Assembly: GCA_947565445.1 (NCBI GenBank)
Contig: CANOGC010000004.1
Coordinates: forward strand, 1-55,377
DNA: 55,377 bases
Direction: 5' to 3'
Origin: an uncultured Clostridium sp.
GTDB taxonomy: Bacteria; Bacillota; Clostridia; TANB77; CAG-508
A program made the position numbers and the translations under genes. Shown here one piece after another: positions 44,427 to 53,184 of this stretch. Position 1 is the stretch's first letter; each line of letters begins with the position of its first letter. Below the pieces are notes generated by a model. The model saw only the letters and a program-made list of their open reading frames with translations, was not told where the DNA came from and did no database searches.

Positions 44427-46862
44427 CTAAGCTACATTAAGTTGCATATTTGATGTTTGATTTAATTGATATATATACGAATCCTTAGAAATTTGATTTC
44501 TAAATGCAACTTTATCTTCACCATACACTATAAGACCTTGTCCGAGCAGGTGAATCAATTATATATTTGGATTCCTCATCTGAAATATCAAATATTTTGC
44601 ATATTGCAGTTAAGTCTAATGGTTTTTGTTTTAATATTATTGCAAATTCTGAGTTAGATAATATTTTACATCCTTGTTCATTTTTAATAACATCTGAAAT
44701 ATTTTGAGTAATTATTGTTGGTATTGCATTTTCTTTTCTACCAGTTTTATAAATTTTTGCAATATAGTCTGCTGAGTATTGATTTGCTAATAAAATATGA
44801 AATTCATCAATAAAAATCCATGTATGTTTACCTAGATTTTTGTTTCTTTTTAATCTATTCATAATGTGTTCCAAAACTACCAAATATCCAGTCGTTTGAA
44901 TAGAACGAGGTAATTCTGAAATATTAAATGCAATAAAACGATTTTTTATTTCTATATTAGTTTTCTTTGCAAATATATCCATTCCTCCGAAGCACATATC
45001 TCTCAATTACCAATGCCAAATTTTTTGCCTCATCTTCTGGTTGTTTTAATAGTTCCTTATAAAATTTTATAAAATCTGGTTCAAATTGTTTATCAAAATG
45101 ATGCAATTGATATTCTTCATAAATATTTTTTGTGCATCTATCAACAAGAGTTTTTTGCTCACCACTTAACCCATTGCTAGATACAATAGATTCAATAAAT
45201 GCTAGTGCGAACTCTATTTTATTATTTAGAGCCTCCTCTGATTGTTCATATTGCAATGATGAATCAAATGGATTTATGTAAGTATTTGTAGATGTACTTA
45301 TATCTAATGTTTGACCATTAAATGCTTGTATTAATGGTTTATATTCTCCGTTGAGGATCTATTACAATTACTTCATCTTTTGGATAGCGAAGTAATACTT
45401 GCTCTATAATTATTTTTATAGAGAAAGATTTACCAGCTCCACTTGTTGCAAGTACACATCCATTACCATTTAATAGTTTTTTTCTATCACAAAATACTGG
45501 ATTTTTAGATACTAGGTTTATACCATGAAAAATAGAATTTTCGTGCATTAAATCCTTAGTATTAAAAGGAACATTGGTAGCAGTAGATTCAGATGTTAGC
45601 GACCTTTGTATTTGTAATGAATTCCATCCAAAAGGTAAACAATTTTGAATTCCCTCTAACTGTTGCCAGTCTAAGTTATATATCGTAATAAGATGTTCAT
45701 TTCCTATACTTTTAATTGTTTTTGTAATTTTTTCTAGTTCTTCCAAAGTATTTGCCTGAATACAAATAAGAACATTATTCGTAAATAACTTTTGTTTTTT
45801 CTTTTGTAAAGCATCTCTTAAAGCCTGTGCATCTCTAATAGAATCTTCTAATTTTTCGTCTTTAACAGCCTCATAATTGTAATTGTTTTTATTAGCTTTT
45901 TTTATCTTTTCTAGTCTTTCTGTTTTCATACCACTAATTTTTTTATTAACTTTTTGAATTACTTTTGCTGGATCAGTTGGAGTAATATTAAGAGTTGTTA
46001 TAATATTAGCGTTCTCTATTGTAGTTATTCTATTATAGAATCTGGGCGTTATTGATTTTGGAAGTTTGCTAACATACAAAACTCTAATAAATTTTTTATC
46101 TCCTATATTTATATAATTTTTCTCTCGCAGTGAAACATCTTCCTTTGGTGCAAGTACATCATAAGTGCTTAAGTTATTATCTTTTGCATATTGAATTATA
46201 TTTTCTATCCCATCATCTCTTAGTATGTTTGTGTGAAATATATTGTATAATGAGGTTAGCCTTTCTTCGATACTAACCCTTCTAATTTTAGATTTTAGTT
46301 CTTTGAATTTTTCCTCTGTTCTTAACTGATATTGCATAAAAATATCTTGTGCCTCTTTTATACTTTCTGCTTTTGTTGTAATAACAATTTGCCTTGTTTC
46401 ACAAAGTATTTCTTCTTTATCTCCTAAACAAGTTTCAATTAAAGCATTAAATTCTTTTGCAATTTTTCTTTTATTTTCATTTAATCTTTCTGTATCATAA
46501 ACATATTTTTTCTTATAATCTTGTGTTTTTACTGGTGTTCCAGAACAGACTACTTGTATATGGTCGTGATAATTAAAAGAGTGGAGATACTCCACCCATT
46601 TTAAAAATATATTTTCTTGCTCATAATAATTTGCTTTAGAAAAGGATATGTCTTCATACTCTAGGCAAATAGAATAGTGCTCATCATCTAATTGCATAAT
46701 AGAAGTATTTTCATTAAATGATTTAAAAAAAATTCCCATAATTTGAGATGTTGTTTGTGGTTTAGCAATCTTATTAGTCCTATATTTCTTAAATAATTTG
46801 CTTAATTTAGATTCTTTTTTAGTTTTTGTTTTGACTTTTTTGTCCTTTTTTACTTTAGACAA
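44427..46862 (-). CDS. virB4: VirB4/TraE-type conjugation ATPase, read through three +1 shifts
   Basis: 810 residues once three C bases are skipped. The Walker A region is GCVLATSGAGKSFSIK and Walker B is WIFIDEFHILL; both are in the C-terminal half. The shifts (45350, 44989, 44544) join IDPQGEYKPLIQAFNG, RYVLGGMDIFAKK and SPAGQGLIVYGED, each giving the family sequence. The last part gives a normal end at 44427. VirB4 powers type IV channel assembly and works with VirD4. The start is a TTG at 46862, nine bases after GGAGG, within the end of the small gene upstream. Three independent shifts in one essential transfer gene are hard to explain as simple decay. Confidence 0.92.
44542..44544 (-). 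other. CGG +1 shift site 4 (VirB4)
   Basis: Coding strand: CCT GCT, C, GGA CAA GGT. Gives DSPAGQGLIVYG. Confidence 0.85.
44987..44989 (-). other. CGG +1 shift site 5 (VirB4)
   Basis: Coding strand: GTG CTT, C, GGA GGA ATG. Gives RYVLGGMDIF. Confidence 0.85.
45348..45350 (-). other. CGG +1 shift site 6 (VirB4)
   Basis: Coding strand: CCT CAA, C, GGA GAA TAT. Gives VIDPQGEYKPL, a conserved run of conjugation ATPases. Confidence 0.88.
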
Positions 46863-47118
46863 TTACATTTTCCTCCTTATTGTTATTTAGAAGGTTAGGG
46901 ATAAAATACCATTTTCCTTCATCTAATTGTTTAAACATATTTATATATGTTGTCTGCCCTGTAAGTGGTTGATTTTTTAACATTCTTTTGTAAATGGTAT
47001 ATAAATCCACCCTTGTTTCTAAAAGTGTATTTTTGTTATTAAAAACCCTAATCCACTTTGCATTGTAAGTATTAAGATAATAATTTAAAAATGTTCTTTC
47101 CCATTTAGTTAGTTTCAT
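46855..47118 (-). CDS. Small type IV secretion-associated protein
   Basis: About 87 residues starting MKLTKWERTFLNYYLNTYN behind AAAGGTG, helical and basic, without membrane segments. It lies between PrgI and VirB4 and its end overlaps the VirB4 start, so it is coupled to VirB4. Small proteins at this place are common in Clostridial ICEs; function unknown. Confidence 0.65.
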   Translation of the reverse strand: MKLTKWERTFLNYYLNTYNAKWIRVFNNKNTLLETRVDLYTIYKRMLKNQPLTGQTTYINMFKQLDEGKWYFIPNLLNNNKEENVIV

Positions 47119-47123
47119 AAGCA

Positions 47124-47705
47124 TCACCTTTCGAGCAATTTTAAAAGAGCATCTTGCTGCTCTTTGGTTAATTTAGAAAGTTTTTGAGATAATTCACTTT
47201 CATTATTAATTTCTTTCTCTTTGACTTCTTTATTTTCTAATTTAGTTTCAGTTATTCCATATTTCTTTTTTGCTTTTGCAAGAATTTTCTCTTGTTTCTG
47301 CTTTTTCTTTAATTCTTTAATTTCTAATTTAGTTTTTTCTACTTTAGGTTTACTTGTTTTTTTAGTTTTCTTACTTTTCTTTTGATGTTGAAGATTGAAG
47401 TCTGCATCAGATATGTAATGAATAGGTTTTGCAAAAAAGAAATAGTGTCTGAACCAGTATGGTAAAATCTTTTCTGCTGGTAACTCATGTATTTTTACAA
47501 ATCCTATAAATCCCAAAATACCTGCTATTGCAATTACAATATAACTCGTTACTTCATTTCCAATTTTATCTTTTAAAAGTATATATGTAGGCACAACTAA
47601 TGCTATAATTAATATAGCAAATAACCATTGCCTAAAATTAAAAAAATATATCTTTTCTTTATAATCATTAATTTCATCGAATACAATAATTTCAATATTA
47701 TCCAT
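47124..47705 (-). CDS. prgI: PrgI-family type IV secretion membrane protein
   Basis: A 193-residue protein. Two membrane segments (WLFAILIIALVVPTYILL and VTSYIVIAIAGILGFIGFV) are followed by the conserved KIHELPAEKILPYWFRHYFF, as in PrgI of conjugative plasmids. The C-terminal 80 residues are a highly charged coiled coil. VirB3-like position directly before VirB4. Confidence 0.88.
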   Translation of the reverse strand: MDNIEIIVFDEINDYKEKIYFFNFRQWLFAILIIALVVPTYILLKDKIGNEVTSYIVIAIAGILGFIGFVKIHELPAEKILPYWFRHYFFFAKPIHYISDADFNLQHQKKSKKTKKTSKPKVEKTKLEIKELKKKQKQEKILAKAKKKYGITETKLENKEVKEKEINNESELSQKLSKLTKEQQDALLKLLER

Positions 47706-47708
47706 ATT

Positions 47709-48539
47709 CTAATGACCTCCTGTTAATCTTTCTGCAAATTGTCCGCCATATTGAATTACTGCTAAATACATACCATTTAAAAATAGCATTGCTATTATTG
47801 TAGATATTGCATCTGTTGAATTTACTGTAGAACTTAATCCTGATAATCCAATTGCATAAATATTTGTAGCAAGGTAAATAATAATTGCTTCTATTCCTAC
47901 TGATGCTACAAATAAAAAATATTGAATTGCTTTTCCTCTGCCTTCATCATCTACAGACAGTGCGAGAGGAATAGGAGCAAATGCAAAACAAAATATTAAT
48001 TTTACTATTCTTAAAAATATTTGTGTTAATATCTGGACTATAGTAGTCATAAATGGAATAAATAATATTAAATATAATCCGATAAGTCATTATGCTATCT
48101 ATAAATCCGATCTGGTACAGCATTAATCAATGTATCAGCAATATTAATATAAGAATTGCTATTACTTAGTACATTTGTAACAGTAATAAATATTTCATTT
48201 ACAATATTCATAATGGTAGAAAGAAAAGTATATCCATTCATAATAAGATACTTTAATAAAAGAAAAGAAACAAAAGACATTGCAACTCTTTCCCAGCTTA
48301 TTCTTTCTACTTCCATAGATTTTTTAATTAAATTAATCATAAAGAAAAGAATTAATAGACTAAGTGCAATAGGAACAATACAATCATTCACTACTTTCCC
48401 AATAGACCAAATATTAATATTTTGAACACTCGAAAAATTTGTTAATTGTTGTATTGAATTAATTAAATTTCCACTATCTAAAGTGACCCCGAAACACTGT
48501 AAATTTAAAATTATAAAGAATTCTTATAATTCCATCCAA
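47709..48539 (-). CDS. VirB6/TrbL-like channel membrane protein, read through three +1 shifts
   Basis: 275 residues once three C bases are skipped (48491, 48109, 48081), with at least five membrane segments (IALSLLILFFMINLIKKSM, FLLLKYLIMNGYTF, FLRIVKLIFCFAFAPIPLAL, and two more). It starts with TTG at 48539, nine bases after AGGAGG. Shifted joins read FTVFGVTLDSGNL, AVPDGFIDSIMTYGLYL and run into PFMTTIVQILTQIF. All three shifts have the same CGG-to-GGN form. Placed before PrgI and VirB4, it should form the inner-membrane channel. Confidence 0.85.
48079..48081 (-). other. CGG +1 shift site 7 (TrbL-like)
   Basis: Coding strand: ACT TAT, C, GGA TTA TAT. Gives IMTYGLYLILF. Confidence 0.85.
48107..48109 (-). 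other. CGG +1 shift site 8 (TrbL-like)
   Basis: Coding strand: CCA GAT, C, GGA TTT ATA. Gives AVPDGFIDSIM. Only 28 bases before site 7. Confidence 0.85.
48489..48491 (-). other. CGG +1 shift site 9 (TrbL-like)
   Basis: Coding strand: GTG TTT, C, GGG GTC ACT. Gives FTVFGVTLDSGN, and links a good TTG start to the rest of the protein. Confidence 0.8.
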
Positions 48540-48552
48540 TAAAAAATTCCTC

Positions 48553-49113
48553 CTATTTTACTAATTTTTTCTCCACTGTAACAATAGTATCATTATGCTG
48601 TCCACCATGTGCAACTAATAATATCTCTAACGGATAAAAACCTCTACATTTTCCAATTCCATTAGAATTCCAAGCAAAAGAAATACATATTCCATTCGGC
48701 TTTAGAATTCTAGAAATTTCCTCTTTTTGTAATCGCCAGTACTTAGCAGATGTAGTTTCAAAATTAACTGTTTTGTTTAATTTCCTATATATTTCAGTCA
48801 CTTGCCTAGATGAATATGGTGGATCATATAAGACTATATCTACAGAATTATTATCAAACAATTTATAAAAATCTAAAGCATCTAAATTGTAATCAGTATG
48901 ATATAAAGTATCTATATCATTTGTTATAGTTGCAATATTACTATTATTAGCAAAAGCATCTATTGATAATAATTTAGGTTTTATATATCTATTTAATAAT
49001 TCGCATATTGGTTTTATGGAAAAAGTGTTTTTGTTAGGCATAGCCCAAACCTTTGTTATTTTTATATTGCTATTCATATTAAAATTTATAAATTTCTCCT
49101 TATTATTTTTCAT
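48553..49113 (-). CDS. DNA methyltransferase (N4/N6 type) within the transfer operon
   Basis: A 186-residue protein with motif IV LYDPPYSSRQ (about residue 95), preceded by KLLSIDAFANNSNIATITND, the SAM-binding side. Compact, with no target-recognition domain. Encoded between the Maff2-like and the TrbL-like genes, and intact, with no CGG. It is the third methyltransferase of the ICE. The start at 49113 lacks a good ribosome binding site; 49077 is possible. Confidence 0.8.
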   Translation of the reverse strand: MKNNKEKFINFNMNSNIKITKVWAMPNKNTFSIKPICELLNRYIKPKLLSIDAFANNSNIATITNDIDTLYHTDYNLDALDFYKLFDNNSVDIVLYDPPYSSRQVTEIYRKLNKTVNFETTSAKYWRLQKEEISRILKPNGICISFAWNSNGIGKCRGFYPLEILLVAHGGQHNDTIVTVEKKLVK

Positions 49114-49128
49114 AAATTTTCACGGACT

Positions 49129-49459
49129 TTATAATCCAAATAGGTTTTTAGACTGAGCAATAGCAACAAGCATAAAGCCAGCCATTAAAGTCATTAATCC
49201 ACGTGACTTACCTTCTGCATCTTCACGTTGCCATCCTAAAGCAAACATCACTCCTCCAACTAATGCTACAACTCCTCCGAATCTTTGTTAGCCAATCACA
49301 AGCAAATGTTATAAATCCATCAATAGATTCTGTATTACTTGTAGCAAGAACTCTACTGTGTGTAAGAATAATAGTAGATGCTACAGTTTCACTAAAAATA
49401 ATTAATTTACTTTTTAATTTATTTTTATTATCATTAAATCTTTTCATTAAATTTTTCAT
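49129..49459 (-). CDS. Maff2-like small membrane protein, read through a +1 shift
   Basis: About 109 residues when the C at 49279 is skipped, starting MKNLMKRFNDNKNKLKSK behind AGGAGG. The shifted part reads WLTKIGGVVALVGGVMFALG and ends MAGFMLVAIAQSKNLFGL, the normal Maff2 pattern with two membrane segments. Without the shift the frame gives a soluble tail and a stop at 49223. Maff2-type proteins lie between VirD4 and the channel genes in many ICEs. Confidence 0.85.
49277..49279 (-). other. CGG +1 shift site 10 (Maff2-like)
   Basis: Coding strand: AAG ATT, C, GGA GGA GTT. Gives WLTKIGGVVALVGG. Confidence 0.88.
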
Positions 49460-49470
49460 AAATCCTCCTA

Positions 49471-49522
49471 ACTAAAAATGAGATAATCCACTAAATATTA
49501 GTAGTTGGGATTATCTCATTTT
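49471..49522 (-). terminator. Terminator after VirD4
   Basis: AAAATGAGATAATCC pairs with GGATTATCTCATTTT; on the minus strand it continues into T-rich sequence. Confidence 0.85.
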
Positions 49523-49527
49523 AATAT

Positions 49528-51503
49528 TTAATTATTAATTTTTAAGTCTTCAAACTGGATAACGCCAAATTTCATAAGCTTTTTAAGTTCTTTTTTATTA
49601 ACTCTTTCTATTTTAGAGTTTTCAATAGGTTTAGCAAATAATAAACCTATATCACAAAGTAGTTTGTAGTCAGAATTTTCTTGATACTCTAATTCTTGCC
49701 TATGATCATATAACTTATCATTATTATTAGCCCAAGGTTCATATAAATCCGAATAATTTGGATGTTCATTCAAGTTATATAATTTTGAATAAAAAGCTCC
49801 TACAGTTGCTATAAACAATATGCAATATCCTTTAGGCATCTTTGACAACTCATCTAACGTTGCTAACTCTCTACCAACAACATCCCAATTTGTACTACTA
49901 GAGCCTTGTCTTGAAAAAGTCCTTCCAGTTGATTTTTTATACCAAGTCTTTTTCCCGAAGAAGTGCAACCATATATTCTAGTGTTTCTTTTGAGTTACTT
50001 CCTAAGAATAGAGTAGTATCGCAACAATCTAAAACGGATTCCCAATTATCTTTATATCTCTTTTTTAACTGGCTTAGTGATTGTAGTCCGAATTGTTATT
50101 CCTACATTTAAGCCTCTAAGATAAGCCAATTCTTCAATAAATCTAGGAATTTCTCCGTAGCTGTGCCCACTCATCCATATAGATTTCTAGTGTAGTAGCT
50201 AAACTACCACCACATCTTTTTGCATTTTCATCAATCATTGCAAAAACTTGTGTATAAAAAATACTTGCTAGGAAATTAAATGTAGAATCACTAGGTTTAG
50301 TAATTATAAAATAAGCAACTTTCCCATTTCCAATGTGTTTACCAGTAGTTTCATTAATTTCCTTTAATAATGGCGAATCATCGTTAATAGGCATACCTAT
50401 TCTATCTAACTCCATGTCGTCAGTATCAGTTAGATTTGCAATTTCTCTTATGTTAAATGCTGCCAGTCTTGCAGTTGCTACCATTATAATTGTACTCATC
50501 ATTTTAGGAGCAGATGCTGCAACTTTAAAATGCCTATATTGTTTTACACCAACTGCATTAGGTTCATCTTTGGCCCAATTATCAAAAAGTTTATCTAAAG
50601 GAGAACTACCTGTTGCATCTGGATTACTCAAACGTATTAACTTTAAAATTGTTGTAAAGTTTTGATATCTTTTTTCATAATGCCTTATAGTGTAATAGAA
50701 CAAAGATTGTAAAAAAATCATCTCTGCTTTTTCCCAAAATGGATCTCCATTCGTACTTTCTATGTTCTCACTCTGGGTGTTTGCCATTAAAGTATTTATT
50801 AAAGTCATAACATCATCTTCTTGTATTTGATGTTTTTTATCTTCTAAAATATCATCAAATGTTTTGAGTTCCTTTACATATAAAAAAGGATTATAGTGGT
50901 TCGAGTTTGATTTTTCATCGAGGTTTAATACTTTTATGGTATAACCTTTTTTCTTTAATGAATACCCACAATCTCTAAGAAGTTCTCCCTTTGGATCTGT
51001 TACAATAATAGTACCATTAGCATTTAGTATATTAGGTTTAAAATAATAACGAGATTTTCCGAGTTCCCGGTCTGCCAAGTAAAATAGCATGTCTATTCAT
51101 TTTACTTATTTTCATATTTTTAGATATTAATTCTGTTTGGGTTAATATCATATTGTTTTCAAACTTTGGATCTTTTTTATTATCAATATCCTTCGGATTT
51201 CTCCATTCTGCAGAACCGATATGTGTTTTCTTGGATATTCTTCTTATTTTGCATACGATATGTTTCATAAAACATAACCATAAAAATAGACACCCCAAAA
51301 GAAGTTAAAAAATTATTACTTGTAACCTCTAACGGAGTGTTTATTTTATATAATTCATTAAAAGCAATAGTAAAAAATTCTAAATTCCAAATCCCATTAT
51401 TGTTAGTTACTAATGTTGTTACCCTTAACATATAGTAAAATACAATTATATATACTACAATTATAATTAAGAATGATGTTTTTTTGCTTTTTTTTACCAA
51501 CAT
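49528..51503 (-). CDS. virD4: VirD4/TraG-type coupling protein, read through five +1 shifts
   Basis: 656 residues once five C bases are skipped; the total then divides exactly by three. Two N-terminal membrane segments (FLIIIVVYIIVFYYML and FGVSIFMVMFYE) precede YGSAEWRNPKDI, the Walker A HAILLGRPGTGKSRYYF and the Walker B YMDEWAQLGEIPRF, then NVGITIGLQSLSQLKKRY, and finally ALLGKKTWYKKSTG. Sites 11, 12 and 13 lie within or beside the GS-AEW, Walker A and DEWAQLG motifs. The protein recruits the relaxase-DNA complex to the channel. In-frame reading would leave four useless fragments. Confidence 0.92.
49955..49957 (-). other. CGG +1 shift site 15 (VirD4)
   Basis: Coding strand: CTT CTT, C, GGG AAA AAG. 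Gives VALLGKKTWYKK. Confidence 0.85.
50088..50090 (-). other. CGG +1 shift site 14 (VirD4)
   Basis: Coding strand: ACA ATT, C, GGA CTA CAA. Gives VGITIGLQSLSQL, the conserved sensor region. Confidence 0.87.
50155..50157 (-). other. CGG +1 shift site 13 (VirD4)
   Basis: Coding strand: CAG CTA, C, GGA GAA ATT. Gives DEWAQLGEIPRF just after Walker B. Confidence 0.9.
51059..51061 (-). other. CGG +1 shift site 12 (VirD4 Walker A)
   Basis: Coding strand: GGA ACT, C, GGA AAA TCT. Without the skip Walker A is destroyed (GTRKIS); with it, the motif reads GRPGTGKS. Confidence 0.93.
51216..51218 (-). other. CGG +1 shift site 11 (VirD4)
   Basis: Coding strand: ACA TAT, C, GGT TCT GCA. Gives NTYGSAEWRNPK, the GSA-x-W box of VirD4 proteins. 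Confidence 0.9.
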
Positions 51504-51515
51504 ATAACATCATCC

Positions 51516-51947
51516 TTAATAATTCATATCTATTAGATATTGCTTATCATTCTTATTTTGTTCTTTTACAATTATAGGATTTGAGTATGCTTTTGCACGT
51601 TCTATTTCTTCTAATGAATAATCTTCCCATACCCAACAACCTGAACCTATATAATATACTTGTTTTTCACCTTCATTTGTATCTCTAATCATCATTTTAT
51701 ATGTGTCTTCTTCTTTGTCATCTTTAAATTTAGCAACATACATATTTCTATCTTTATCATAGGTAATCTTACATTTATTATCACTATTATTAGGAATGTT
51801 TTGCATAATTTTGTCAGCAATTTCTTTTGTAAAACATGGCATTGCCCAACCGTTCCAACGGTATCTAGAATCATGATAGCCTTCATAATATTCGTCAAGG
51901 CCCTCTACATTAAAATATGCTTTTGTTAGTTTTCTAATATTAATCAC
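51516..51947 (-). CDS. ICE protein of unknown function, 143 aa
   Basis: Soluble, with aromatic patches (YHDSRYRWNGWAMPCFTKEI) and strands (NMYVAKFKDDKEEDTYKMMI, KQVYYIGSGCWVWEDY). It overlaps the gene upstream by a few bases and precedes VirD4, so it belongs to the transfer operon. No family recognised. Confidence 0.6.
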   Translation of the reverse strand: MINIRKLTKAYFNVEGLDEYYEGYHDSRYRWNGWAMPCFTKEIADKIMQNIPNNSDNKCKITYDKDRNMYVAKFKDDKEEDTYKMMIRDTNEGEKQVYYIGSGCWVWEDYSLEEIERAKAYSNPIIVKEQNKNDKQYLIDMNY

Positions 51948-53184
51948 CTACCTCTTTCTCATCATAATAATTAACTTCGATTTTGGGATTTTCTGCTATT
52001 GTATATGAATTACTGTTTTCTTTTTCTAATTGTTCAAAAATATATAACTTTTCTATTTCTTCACCTACTACATCCCTTTTTTTTTCTTTTTCTGCTAATT
52101 CTTTTAAATCTGCTTTAAAAACAGTCCATAAGCACTCATATTGTTGCCTTTTCATAATATAATTTTTACCCGCTAAAGTTAAATATGTTTGTTTTTCCTC
52201 ATTTCCAGTCTTAGTTTTAAAGGAGATTAGCTCATTCTTTGATTTAATGTTCCATTGCAAATTTTTATTATCATTTCCATATACACGAATTTGCCCCATA
52301 CTATTAAAACCTAATTCGCTATATCGTTCTAAATGCTTATTTTCAAAATATATATTAGCGATTTTTTCTTCATCATCATTAACTATAGTTTTAATTCCAT
52401 AAGGAATATCAGCAACTTCTAAGTCATCTTCTATTCGTAAGAATGATGAAAAAGGCATTTCATGAATACAATAATCTTGTTTAAAATCACCAATCTCTAC
52501 ATTTCCTATTTCATGTAATCTAAATTTATTTGACAAATCTTTTAATTGTTGTGAATTCAAAGTCATACCATCTTTCTTTACTTCCTCAATAATTGCAGCT
52601 TGTGTATTATCATCAAATAAATCCTTAGAAATGCCAGTTCTATATTCTATAAGATCTGCTATTCTATCTGTCATATATGGTTCTTGTGATTTATTAAAAT
52701 AAATATTATAGTATTTATTTTTATGATGTTGAACTTGTGTATTTTGCTTATCTCTGTTCTTTTTGATGAATTTATCTATTAGTAGTAATTTTGCAACTTT
52801 GGGATAATCAGCTTTAAAATTGCTTAATAGCTTTATTCTACGTGAAAATTTAGTAATTCTCTTTTGTTCAAATAACGATTTCTTTTTTCCAAATTCATCA
52901 TCTTCTGTAGATAATTTTCTTTCACTAGCAACTATACGAACTCCATCCTTTTGGCACTTTTCCATTATTCTTATTGTTTCATCGTATGCTAGGTTGGTTA
53001 TTTTTTCTAATTGTTTTGTTGGTCCATCTTTTTGTACTGCCTTAATTCCTTCTAAAAAGTAATGATAACCAAATATAGTTAAAGGTCTTAATAAATATTT
53101 AAAAGTATCTTTTATTCCTATTTTAGTTGCTCTAGTCGCTCCTTCATAAAATTGTGCTGCATCACTCTTATTATTTGCTTGCAT
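51940..53184 (-). CDS. ICE transfer-operon protein, 414 aa
   Basis: Soluble and mixed helix/strand. Residues 60-90 (ITNLAYDETIRIMEKCQKDG, then VRIVASERKL) carry a helix-strand unit faintly like the PcfB/DUF3801 proteins that accompany VirD4. I do not trust that enough to name it. Its ATG overlaps the primase stop (TAATG), so the genes are translationally coupled. A glutamate-rich C-terminus ends YYDEKEVGD. Confidence 0.6.
   Translation of the reverse strand: MQANNKSDAAQFYEGATRATKIGIKDTFKYLLRPLTIFGYHYFLEGIKAVQKDGPTKQLEKITNLAYDETIRIMEKCQKDGVRIVASERKLSTEDDEFGKKKSLFEQKRITKFSRRIKLLSNFKADYPKVAKLLLIDKFIKKNRDKQNTQVQHHKNKYYNIYFNKSQEPYMTDRIADLIEYRTGISKDLFDDNTQAAIIEEVKKDGMTLNSQQLKDLSNKFRLHEIGNVEIGDFKQDYCIHEMPFSSFLRIEDDLEVADIPYGIKTIVNDDEEKIANIYFENKHLERYSELGFNSMGQIRVYGNDNKNLQWNIKSKNELISFKTKTGNEEKQTYLTLAGKNYIMKRQQYECLWTVFKADLKELAEKEKKRDVVGEEIEKLYIFEQLEKENSNSYTIAENPKIEVNYYDEKEVGD

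Noticed and set aside
3796..51218. Ordinary pseudogene decay as explanation for the seven broken genes
   Set aside because: All 15 lesions are the same single C before a glycine codon and nothing else is damaged. Sequence error is kept as a live alternative, not rejected.
51940..53184. Naming the 414-residue protein PcfB/DUF3801
   Set aside because: Only a short helix-strand resemblance; the rest does not fit.
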